DNA of 12,663 nt from M3007 sp041741155 (lineage in GTDB: Bacteria > Bacteroidota > Bacteroidia > Chitinophagales > Saprospiraceae). The notes beneath the pieces were generated by a model. That model had not been told where the DNA came from. It worked only from the letters and a program-made list of their open reading frames with translations, and ran no database searches. The stretch lies in contig JBGSKO010000001.1 in NCBI GenBank assembly GCA_041741155.1, positions 1 through 12,663 on the forward strand, written 5' to 3'. A program made the position numbers and the translations under genes. Shown in pieces: positions 1 through 6,700 of this stretch (the stretch's first letter is position 1; each line of letters begins with the position of its first letter).

Positions 1-624
1 GAGCAGGCGGTGCGCGCCGGCAAAACTGATATAGCCGCCCACCGTACCGCCAACCAGCGTGACAGTGGCTAAAGCATCCACCCGCAGGGGCCAAACGGTG
101 CGCAACAACGCCTCGGCCACCGGCGGACGCGCCACTACGGCCACATAAACAATACAAACCAACATCCCCAAACCCAACACTTTGACGACGGCATCCAGCA
201 CGCGGCCCGACTCCGGCGCCCAAAAAACGGCCAGCGCAATCAGGGCGGAGAGCAGCGCCGCCGCTTCAACCGGCAACCCCGTCACCAACCCCAGCCCCAT
301 GCCACAACCGCCGATATTACCGATATTGAAGGCCATGCCGCCAAAGGCAACCAACCCGCCCAGTACATAGCCCAGCCCCGGCGCCAGCCGATCGGCCAGT
401 TCCTGGGCGCGTAGCCCGGAGGTTGTCAGGATGCGCCAGATGTTGAGCTGGGCGCCGATATCGAGCAGTACGGACACCAGGATCACAAACCCGAAGGAAG
501 CCGACAGTTGCCAGGTAAACACCGCTGTTTGGGTCAAAAACCCCGGCCCGATCGCCGAAGTGGCCATCAGAAATGCAGCGCCGGTAAGCGCGGAACGGTG
601 GGCAGAGGTGCGAAGCGAGGACAT
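1..624 (-). CDS. ycsG: YcsG-type NRAMP-superfamily transporter, C-terminus off window
   Basis: An inner-membrane transporter of the NRAMP/APC (LeuT-fold) superfamily; 208 N-terminal residues of an expected ~400 are visible. I translated the minus strand from the ATG at 624-622. The next in-frame codon upstream that matters is a TAA at 663-661, with no other start between. Hydrophobic segments alternate with short loops. Residues 19-29 read LMATSAIGPGF, and 95-108 read GGMAFNIGNIGGCG, both typical of the YcsG clade found beside pxpABC genes (B. subtilis ycsF-ycsG). The NRAMP TM1 metal motif DPGN is absent after GPGF. At the TM6 site, where MPH is expected, the sequence is GGY (196-198). A Mn/Fe transporter is therefore unlikely. 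Import of 5-oxoproline or a related compound is inferred from its position 51 bp after pxpA in the same operon and is not proven. Automatic annotation would probably say 'divalent metal transporter'. Confidence 0.85.
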   Translation of the reverse strand, partial: MSSLRTSAHRSALTGAAFLMATSAIGPGFLTQTAVFTWQLSASFGFVILVSVLLDIGAQLNIWRILTTSGLRAQELADRLAPGLGYVLGGLVAFGGMAFNIGNIGGCGMGLGLVTGLPVEAAALLSALIALAVFWAPESGRVLDAVVKVLGLGMLVCIVYVAVVARPPVAEALLRTVWPLRVDALATVTLVGGTVGGYISFAGAHRLL

Positions 625-630
625 GGGTGG
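601..630. repeat. 30-bp direct repeat, copy A (start of ycsG-like gene)
   Basis: This copy matches 694-723 at 29 of 30 positions, offset by 93 bp (31 codons). It contains the ATG of the ycsG-like gene and the codons for MSSLRTSA. The single difference (613 versus 706) is synonymous: CTT versus CTC for Leu. Confidence 0.9.
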
Positions 631-635
631 TGGCG

Positions 636-688
636 GGTTAGAGGGTTTCTGGTTAGAAGGTTAGAGGGTTTCTGGTTAGAGGGTTTCT
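636..688. repeat. Tandem 15-bp repeat between pxpA and ycsG-like gene
   Basis: The unit ggttagagggtttct occurs at 636-650, 659-673 and 674-688, with a truncated copy ggttagaa at 651-658. The pxpA stop codon (676-678) lies inside the last unit. The other copies fill the pxpA to ycsG-like spacer. The tract looks like slippage or unequal-exchange product and has no recognised function. Confidence 0.85.
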
Positions 689-1464
689 GGGTTGGCAGAG
701 GTGCGGAGCGAGGACATGGGTGGGTGTTTTAGTGTTTGGGTGGAGACTTCGAGATTTTCCAAAAAACGGCGCAACATACGGGCAAATGCCACGGCATGCT
801 CCCCGTCGCCGTGCAAACAAATCGTTTCGGCACAAATCGGGATCATCTGTCCGTCCGCAGCTTGTACCCTCCCATGTACGACCATTTCATACACCTGCCG
901 GCGGCATTCGGCTTCATCTCCGATCAGCGCATCGGGATGTGTGCGGGGTGTCAGCGCGCCGTCGGGTTGGTAACGCCGGTCGGCAAACACCTCGGACACC
1001 GTCCGAAGCCCAAGTTTTCCGGCCGCTGCGATGGACGCGCTGCCGCTCAACCCGAACAGCGCCAACCGGGAGTCAAAATCCCGCACCGCCCGCGCGATAG
1101 CGTGCGCCACGTCCGGTTCTTTGGCCGACAGGTTGTACAGCGCGCCGTGGGGTTTCACGTGCCGCACCTCGGCATCGGCGGCACGCGCTACCTCGGCCAT
1201 GATCTGCAATTGGTCCAGTACCAGTTCGTAGTATTCCTGTCCGGACAGCCGCAACACGCGCCGTCCGAAATGCTCCCGGTCCGCAAAGCCGGGATGCGCA
1301 CCGATCGCCACACCGTGTTCCAGGGCAAGCGCTATCGTGCGGCGCAGGGTATCCCGGTCGCCCGCATGGTACCCGCAAGCGATGTTGGCCGAGGTGATGA
1401 GCGGCATCAGTTCGGCATCGTGGGGAAAGCCCTCCCCGAGGTCGCAGTTGAGATCAATGGTCAT
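676..1464 (-). CDS. pxpA: 5-oxoprolinase subunit PxpA (LamB/YcsF family)
   Basis: Cytoplasmic subunit of the ATP-dependent 5-oxoprolinase PxpABC, which converts 5-oxoproline, ATP and water to glutamate, ADP and phosphate. The protein has 262 residues, against about 245-255 for the family. Family signatures are seen in order: DLNCDLGEGF (4-13), NIACGYHAGD (27-36), GAHPGFADREHFGRR (55-69), KPHGALYN (104-111), EVFADRRYQPDG (158-169) and ICLHGD (215-220). The ATG at 1464 gives the canonical N-terminus MTIDLNCD directly. The recognisable fold ends near residue 240. Residues 241-262 are an unusual tail containing MSSLRTSA, a duplicate of the start of the next gene. It follows pxpC after a 78-bp repeat-rich gap and precedes the transporter gene by 51 bp, so co-transcription is likely. 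The older 'LamB/YcsF, lactam utilization' name refers to the same family. Confidence 0.96.
   Translation of the reverse strand: MTIDLNCDLGEGFPHDAELMPLITSANIACGYHAGDRDTLRRTIALALEHGVAIGAHPGFADREHFGRRVLRLSGQEYYELVLDQLQIMAEVARAADAEVRHVKPHGALYNLSAKEPDVAHAIARAVRDFDSRLALFGLSGSASIAAAGKLGLRTVSEVFADRRYQPDGALTPRTHPDALIGDEAECRRQVYEMVVHGRVQAADGQMIPICAETICLHGDGEHAVAFARMLRRFLENLEVSTQTLKHPPMSSLRTSANPETL
694..723. repeat. 30-bp direct repeat, copy B (inside pxpA 3' end)
   Basis: This is the second copy of the ycsG-like gene start. It is read in frame as residues 248-257 of PxpA, including MSSLRTSA at 250-257. See copy A at 601-630. Confidence 0.9.
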
Positions 1465-1485
1465 GTTGCTGAGAGGGATTGAGAT

Positions 1486-1534
1486 GGTTGAGGGGGTTGA
1501 GAAAAGGTTGAGGGGGTTGAGAGAGGGGTTGAGT
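1486..1534. repeat. Purine-rich direct repeats in the pxpC-pxpA gap
   Basis: A 17-bp word, ggttgagggggttgaga, occurs at 1486-1502 and again at 1506-1522, followed by a partial copy ggggttgag. It fills most of the 78-bp gap upstream of pxpA, so on the transcribed strand the pxpA leader is strongly CT-rich. No Shine-Dalgarno sequence is apparent. The word resembles the ggttagaggg repeat found after pxpA. Confidence 0.8.
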
Positions 1535-1540
1535 TATGCC

Positions 1541-1582
1541 GATCATCTCTGTGAAAATCTGTGTAATCTGTGGTGCATGATC
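1541..1582. repeat. 42-bp candidate interspersed repeat at the pxpC 3' end
   Basis: Three tctgtg words spaced 9-10 bp apart (tctgtgaaaa, tctgtgtaa, tctgtgg) lie between the 6-bp inverted ends gatcat (1541-1546) and atgatc (1577-1582). Sequences of the type 'cacagattacacagatttt' recur between genes in many Bacteroidota and other bacterial genomes; that is recollection, not a search result. It supplies the last ~11 codons and the stop codon of pxpC. Confidence 0.6.
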
Positions 1583-2535
1583 GCAGCGGCGCACCCAATT
1601 CCCAGCCGTCGCAGCAGCATCCGTTGCCGCCTTGCCGCCGCTGCCGCTTCTTCTATTTGCGCCGGACAAAAGTAAAACCCGTCGCCGGGACGGTGCTGCG
1701 CCAGACCGGGCAAATCCGCTGCCAATACCTGCGCCACCCGTGGATAGCCGCCCGTCGTCTGGCAATCTGCCAGCAAAAGCAGCATGGATCCGTCGGGCAG
1801 TACTTGCACCGTGCCGGGCAGCACGGCCGAAGATACCAGTTCGTATTGTTCCCGCAAAGCGAGTGCAGGCCCCTCCACCGCACAGGCCATTCGGTTGCTC
1901 TGCCGACTCAGGCGCCATTCGGCCGTCGCCAGCCGTTCGCGCGAGGCCGCGTCGAGCAAGTCGTACTCCGGTCCGGGCAGGAAACGGAACACGGAACCGG
2001 CCGGGTACAGGTCCGACACCCGGGCGCTCCACGGAAAGATGATGTTGCCCAATGGGGCCTCGGACAGGGTTTGCCGGAACGGCAGCCGGTCGTCGGCAAG
2101 CAGTGCCCGCCCGTGCAGTCCGCCGACACCGGCCAGGAGGTCGGTGCTGTTTGATCCCAGCCATGATTCCAGCGCAAACCCGCCCTGTACGGCAAGGTAT
2201 GCCCGCATACCCCGCACGTGCTGCCGAAATACCAGCGTGCTGCCCGCAGTAGCCAGCACAGGGGTTCCGACCGGCACCTCCCGACCGTCCAGCTCCGCCC
2301 GGAAGTCGGCGCCGGCAAGCGCAAACAAAGCGGGTTTTTCGAAGCGCAGGTGGGGCGCTGGAAAGTGCATTTCGAGAGCGGCAGTATTGGGTGCGTTACC
2401 AACGAGCAGGTTGGCTACGTGCAAAGCCACGGGATCGGCGGCGCCGGCAGCGTGTATGCCGAGGTGTGCGTAGCCCCAGCGCCCGGCATCCTGCACGGTA
2501 TCCTGTAGCCCGGATTTTTGCACCAGCAAACTCAT
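1543..2535 (-). CDS. pxpC: 5-oxoprolinase subunit PxpC (KipA/AHS2 family)
   Basis: Biotin-dependent-carboxylase-like subunit that works with PxpB and PxpA in ATP-dependent opening of 5-oxoproline. It has 330 residues; the usual family length is about 310-335. Signatures seen: QDTVQDAGRWGYAHLGI (11-27), ANLLVGN (41-47), YLAVQGG (113-119), SNRMACAVEG (213-222, family SNRMG-type), PGTVQVLPDGS (240-250) and ADCQTTGGYPR (256-266). The ATG at 2535-2533 overlaps the pxpB stop as ATGA, which fixes the start and suggests translational coupling. The end is odd: about residues 319-330 (MHHRLHRFSQR) and the TGA stop lie inside a candidate interspersed repeat at 1541-1582, so the natural C-terminus was probably replaced or extended. 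In Bacillus the homologue is called KipA, but the context here is the oxoprolinase operon. Confidence 0.96.
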   Translation of the reverse strand: MSLLVQKSGLQDTVQDAGRWGYAHLGIHAAGAADPVALHVANLLVGNAPNTAALEMHFPAPHLRFEKPALFALAGADFRAELDGREVPVGTPVLATAGSTLVFRQHVRGMRAYLAVQGGFALESWLGSNSTDLLAGVGGLHGRALLADDRLPFRQTLSEAPLGNIIFPWSARVSDLYPAGSVFRFLPGPEYDLLDAASRERLATAEWRLSRQSNRMACAVEGPALALREQYELVSSAVLPGTVQVLPDGSMLLLLADCQTTGGYPRVAQVLAADLPGLAQHRPGDGFYFCPAQIEEAAAAARRQRMLLRRLGIGCAAAIMHHRLHRFSQR

Positions 2536-3233
2536 AACGTTTGTTCGATTTGGTGAAACGCATCGGCGTTGATCGCCCGAAACCGCACCTGATCGCCCGG
2601 CCGCAACAGCACCGGTTCCGGTTGCTGCGGGTCAAACAAGGGCAGGGGCGTGCGCCCGATCAGGTTCCAGCCTCCAGGCGATGCTAGCGGATAGATGCCC
2701 GTTTGCGCGCCGGCAATACCCACGCTACCCGCCGGCACCCGTCCGCGCGGACGCGCCAGCCGGGGCATCGCAATACGGGTCTCCACCGGGCCCATGTAGG
2801 CAAAACCGGGCAGGAATCCGATCAGATAGACCCGGTAGGTCGGGCCGGTATGGAGCGCCACTACCTCGGCGGCAGTCAAACCCGCCCGCTCTGCCAGCAC
2901 TTCCAGGTCGGGCGCAAAAGCGCCGTCGTAGCATACTGGAATCTCGACGGTACGCCCGATGGCGATTGTACCCAAAACAGGTGCTTGTACCGCCGCCGCT
3001 ACCCAGTTTCGGGCCACGAGCAGCGGGTCGGCGCCCGGCTGCTCCCGATCGAAATAATCCAGGTCAAGCACGAGCGTGAGCGAGGCGTACGCCGGCAGCA
3101 AGTCCCGCAGTCCGGGCAATGCGGTTGCCGAAAGGGTGCGATACAGTGCCTGTACCGCGTCGTGTAGCTGCGGGTCAATGCGGTTATCCCAGTGGACGAG
3201 CAGGGCGTGTTCGGCGAGTGGCTGGATATGCAC
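2532..3233 (-). CDS. pxpB: 5-oxoprolinase subunit PxpB (KipI/AHS1 family)
   Basis: Cytoplasmic PxpB subunit of the 5-oxoprolinase, first gene of the operon. With the GTG start at 3233-3231 it has 233 residues, matching the family (about 220-240), and begins HIQPLAEHALLVHW, the expected first beta strand. Signatures: CYDGAFAPDL (101-110), LIGFLPGFAYMG (137-148), GSVGIAGAQTGIYPLASP (169-186) and RPGDQVRF (211-218). The frame stays open to an ATG at 3353, which would add 40 residues. I reject that start because the extension is basic and unlike the family, and because the ATG falls inside the candidate promoter box at 3351-3358. No clear ribosome binding site precedes the GTG. It overlaps pxpC by 4 bp. 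Confidence 0.93.
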   Translation of the reverse strand: MHIQPLAEHALLVHWDNRIDPQLHDAVQALYRTLSATALPGLRDLLPAYASLTLVLDLDYFDREQPGADPLLVARNWVAAAVQAPVLGTIAIGRTVEIPVCYDGAFAPDLEVLAERAGLTAAEVVALHTGPTYRVYLIGFLPGFAYMGPVETRIAMPRLARPRGRVPAGSVGIAGAQTGIYPLASPGGWNLIGRTPLPLFDPQQPEPVLLRPGDQVRFRAINADAFHQIEQTL

Positions 3234-3350
3234 GTTGCGGGGGTGTGACGGAGGGCGTGTTTGAAATAGGAGTCGCAGGGCTACGGACGGCAAATTTCGC
3301 TTCTCTCTCCGTAAAAATTTAGCAAGGGCGGTACCCCGAAAAATTTGTAG

Positions 3351-3358
3351 CAAAGATA
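3351..3358 (-). promoter_or_regulatory. Candidate Bacteroidota -7 box for the pxp operon
   Basis: On the minus strand these bases read TATCTTTG, a perfect match to the Bacteroidota sigma-A -7 consensus TAnnTTTG. The box lies about 118 bp before the pxpB GTG. No TTG-type -33 element is visible 19-23 bp upstream, where the GC palindromes begin, so the assignment rests on one element. Confidence 0.4.
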
Positions 3359-3373
3359 CTACCCCCGCCAGCT

Positions 3374-3470
3374 GGTACCTGCGGGTTTTAACCCGCAGTG
3401 CGTCCTCCGTAGGGTGTTGCGGGTTAAAACCCGCAACTACAGATGCAGCGGGTTAAAACCCGCAGGTACC
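3374..3470. repeat. Palindrome cluster with perfect 23-bp inverted ends
   Basis: Bases 3374-3396 are the exact reverse complement of 3448-3470 (23 bp). Each arm is itself nearly palindromic: tgcgggttttaacccgca at 3380-3397 and gcgggttaaaacccgc at 3448-3463. A third palindrome, gttgcgggtt-aa-aacccgcaac, sits between them at 3416-3437. The block could fold into three small hairpins or one large cruciform. It resembles REP/MITE-like intergenic repeats and carries no gene. Confidence 0.85.
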
Positions 3471-3477
3471 GGATTGC

Positions 3478-3571
3478 CACAAAATAGCCCATTTGGAGTA
3501 ATGCCGCTGTCACGCTTTTTACAAAAAGCGATTTAGGCATAAGTGCCACAGAACGAGGCATGTATTTTGTG
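3478..3571. repeat. Nested inverted repeats
   Basis: Three arm pairs are nested. The outer pair is cacaaaata (3478-3486) with tattttgtg (3563-3571). The middle pair is atgcc (3501-3505) with ggcat (3536-3540). The inner pair is cgcttttt (3513-3520) with aaaaagcg (3523-3530). The symmetry suggests a decayed or compact mobile-element-like repeat, or a structured leader if transcribed. Confidence 0.6.
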
Positions 3572-3581
3572 ACCAAAATGC

Positions 3582-3613
3582 GGGGGGCAGCAAGCCCTCC
3601 GATCGTTTTTTTT
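3582..3613 (+). terminator. Terminator- or attenuator-like hairpin before the giant gene
   Basis: A 7-bp GC stem (ggggggc at 3582-3588 pairing with gccctcc at 3594-3600, one G-U pair) has the loop agcaa. Five bases later follow eight T residues (3606-3613). It points into the gene starting at 3649, with no gene upstream on this strand. The gap between stem and T-tract is longer than in standard intrinsic terminators, so activity is uncertain. Confidence 0.35.
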
Positions 3614-3648
3614 ACATAATCCTCTCCATCATTCAAAAACCGCACTCC

Positions 3649-3705
3649 ATGCGATCAATCTTCCTTCTCGCCTTTGGTGTCGCACTCGCGGCATCCCTCT
3701 CTGCA
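3649..3705 (+). other. Sec signal peptide of the giant protein
   Basis: Residues 1-19 have one Arg at position 2, a hydrophobic core (IFLLAFGVALAA) and a LSA/QP cleavage site. The mature protein would start with Gln20, following the Bacteroidota pattern of Gln after the signal peptidase I site, which is commonly cyclised to pyroglutamate. Confidence 0.85.
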
Positions 3706-6700
3706 CAACCTTCCAGCACCTTTTTCAGCACCTTCGACGCCGAGCGCGGCAGCGTGGTGACGCCCGCACGCGACGGCAACCTTTGGCTCGGCGGCCAAAA
3801 GGACGAGCGGTCTCTTCTGGTTAAACTCAGTCCCCAAGGCGCTGTCCTCGAAAAACACCAGATTGGCTTTGAGGGCCAGGACCTCGACCTGGAGCACCTC
3901 ACAGATCTGTTCGAAGACAGCGACGGCAGCCTCGTGGGTTGTGGCAATTTCGAGGGCGACAACCTCGGGCGCGGGTTTGTATTCCGCTACGATCCGGTAA
4001 GCCGGCAAACGCTGTGGGCGCACATCGTGCGCAGCGGCAACCTCAATTACCTGCTCGGGATCACCCCTCTCGGTACCGGGGGCGACTATGTGCTGTACGG
4101 GCAAACCCTCTCCGCCAACAACCGTGATGCGGAGTTGTTGCTGCTCAACCGCAATACCGGTCTGATCGTACCCGGAAAAGCCGGCCGAATTGACCTCGGT
4201 CTTTCCGACCGATTCAGCCAGGTGGTGTACCACGACGGCGCACTCTACGCCTGCGGATATCTGACCATAGGCGCCGGATTTGACGGATATGGCCGCACGC
4301 GCCATGCACTTTGTAAGATAGACACCGCAACGCTCCAGCCCGTCTGGTCGCGTATGGGGCCAATCCCTACGAATGTTCTGGCTAACTTGCAGGGCCGCGA
4401 CTTGATTGTGGACGGGAATACCCTTGTTTCCACCTGTAGCGGCAGTGCTGCCGACCCGGATCTATTTTCAACAACCATTTTCCTGCAAAAAAACGACCTC
4501 GCGGGTAATCTGCTCTGGGCGCGGCAGTACGACTTGCCGGAATGGCTGGGCGACTTTGCCGAAGAAGTGATCGCTCTGCCCGACGGCTACCTGCTCTACG
4601 GGCACGATCTGGTGAGCGATACCAGCCGCCTGTTTCTCCTGAAAACCGACAAGGACGGCAACGCCCAATGGGCACGCAAAATCGTGTACGACACCAACGA
4701 CGAGTTTCCCGACTTTCCTGCCCGCTCCAAAATACTGCGCTTTGGCGACGCCCTTTTCCTCACGGCATTGAGCCAAAATGCCGTGGGCCAAACCCAGGGC
4801 ATTTTGCTCAAAACCGACCTGAACGGCGCGGTGTCCGACTCCTGCGAGTTCCTGCAATCGGTAGCCGTTTTCCCCGTGCAAATGCCGCCCCCGGTGAGCG
4901 AAGCCGTGGTGCCGGCCTTTTTAGCGAGTACAGCCACACTGACGGCAGCAACCGTTTCCATAACCACGCCCGACGTGACGTTCAGCAAAAAATGCGGCGC
5001 TACGGGTACCTGCCCTACCCTGCCCGATCTGCGGCTGACACTGGACTCCATTGTCTGCGCAGACGGCGACCCAACGCTTTACTACACCGTTTGTAATGTA
5101 GGCGGCCAGGCGTACGACGGGTCTTCTTTTTTCTTCCTGTACGCCAAAAACCCGCTCACCGATACAGCCGAAATGCTCATTCCGATCATCAACACGAGCG
5201 ATCAACCCTTGCTGCCGGGCGACTGCTTCTGGACAGGATCAGTCACGGCCGATTTGCACTCAAGCATGCCCTTTGAACTGGATACGTTCACCAAATTATA
5301 CGCCCTCATCGGCGCCAATTTCGCCGTGCAGGCGCCCATCCCGATCAGCGGCTTCCCATACGCACCCAACCGTCCGGAATGTAGCTACCTGAACAACCTC
5401 GACAGCATCGCAGTACCCCAAAACCTTTGCGGCGATTGCAAACAACCCATCACTTTTGTGAAAAAACTCGGCGACCCGCAGCGGCGCGAGCTGGCTTTCA
5501 GTATGTGTAGTTCCGCCGATGGAAACGTGTATGTAGCAGGCAAACAGGGCGAAAACCCCATGATCGCCAAGATCAACACGCTCGGCGAACAAATCTGGGT
5601 GCGCAATTTCCCGCCCTCCAACCCCAACGAACCCATCGAATGGGCGCAGATCATCGAGGATTCCGAGGGCATGATCGTGGTGTGCGGCACCGAAGGGTCC
5701 TCGCCCTCCAACCGCCGTACCATCGTCATGCGCTACGACCCGGTTGCGGGTGCAGTGCTCTGGTACCGGCGCTACCCCGGCAATCGGCCCGAAGCGTCGT
5801 GCATCGTAGAAAAAAGCCCCGGCGGGAATTACCTCTTGCAAAGCAACTACCAACAGCTCATCAACGGTACACTTAGCGCCCGATCACTATTTCTGGAAAT
5901 CAGCCGCACAAACGGCAACGCGGTGGGATCTGAAGTCAGCTACGTCGGCCAAAACAACCTGCGCCTGTCGGGCATGGTATTGAACAACGGCTACCTGTAC
6001 AGCGTGGGTAGTTGGAGCAACAACGCCACCAACGAGATCCGGCCGTTTTTTACCAAAATTTCGCCCGGCACCCTTATTCCCGAATGGGCCCAGATACAGG
6101 TGCCGGATACTACGACCGGCAACGTGACCTCCTTTTCGCCAAGTGATCTTGCGTTTGACGGCGACATCGCCATCATCGCAGGTAGCGGACAAATAGACCC
6201 CGCAGGGCCCAATCAGGGCGTGTTTACCTATCTGGAAAAACACAATCCCGACGGCTCGCTTGCCTGGTTGAAACGCTATGACATGGAAATGTGGCCGGAG
6301 GAAGTACTCGCAATCACAAATGCCTACATTGTCTTTGGCCGCATGGCGGGCAGCAACCGCTACGGCATGCTCAAAACGGACGTGCAAGGCAATGTGCTCC
6401 AGGCCCGCGTGCTGACTGCCGCACCGCCTTCTCCCAACTTCGTCGCGTTCACAAACCGCCAGAGCCTGGCGCTGCGCCTGCCCTTGCAACTGCTGCTGCT
6501 CGACCACACCTGGGAGGCCAATGAAAGCGACATGGTACTCGTGCGCACCGATTTGAACTTCGGGGTGGACGGCGATTGCGATTTGTTTGAAAACGTACAG
6601 GTCGGCAGCCAAACCCTGCTCGCCCAAACACAGAACGCACCACTTGGCATCGAAACCAATACTCCACCCAGCGCCAGCACCACTGCCACAGCCAATTTTC

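Larger units (their letters stand above)
3234..3648. other. Divergent intergenic region, 415 bp, rich in inverted repeats
   Basis: This gap separates the minus-strand pxp operon from the plus-strand giant gene. From left to right it holds the pxpB leader, a near-duplicate pair (aaaaatttagcaagg at 3313-3327 and a 17-bp variant at 3339-3355), a TAnnTTTG-type box, a palindrome set (3374-3470), nested inverted repeats (3478-3571) and a GC hairpin with a T-tract (3582-3613). No convincing gene was found. For the plus-strand gene the only promoter-like words are tattttg at 3563-3569 (one base short of TAnnTTTG) and cataat at 3615-3620; neither is convincing. Confidence 0.8.

Noticed and set aside
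636..688. 15-bp repeats considered as a terminator between pxpA and the transporter gene
   Set aside because: They are direct repeats without inverted symmetry or a T-tract on the minus strand.
736..1482. 248-codon plus-strand open frame over pxpA
   Set aside because: Opposite strand of a clear pxpA gene with all family motifs; the plus-strand product has none.
1784..2473. 229-codon plus-strand open frame over pxpC
   Set aside because: Ser/Arg/Ala-rich shadow of pxpC.
1543..3233. KipI/KipA sporulation-kinase inhibitor role
   Set aside because: Those names come from Bacillus. Here the pair is in an operon with pxpA, and the organism appears not to be a spore former, so the 5-oxoprolinase role fits better.
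3234..3353. N-terminal extension of PxpB to the ATG at 3353
   Set aside because: The extra 40 residues are basic and unlike PxpB proteins, and the ATG overlaps the TATCTTTG promoter-like box. The GTG at 3233 gives the normal family length.
3374..3470. Palindromes considered as a CRISPR array
   Set aside because: Only three short palindromes with unequal spacing and opposite symmetry; no regular spacers and no cas genes.
3424..3645. 73-codon minus-strand open frame in the intergenic region
   Set aside because: It runs through the nested inverted repeats and ends in the palindrome block; no family resemblance. It is explained by repeat DNA, though a relic gene cannot be excluded.
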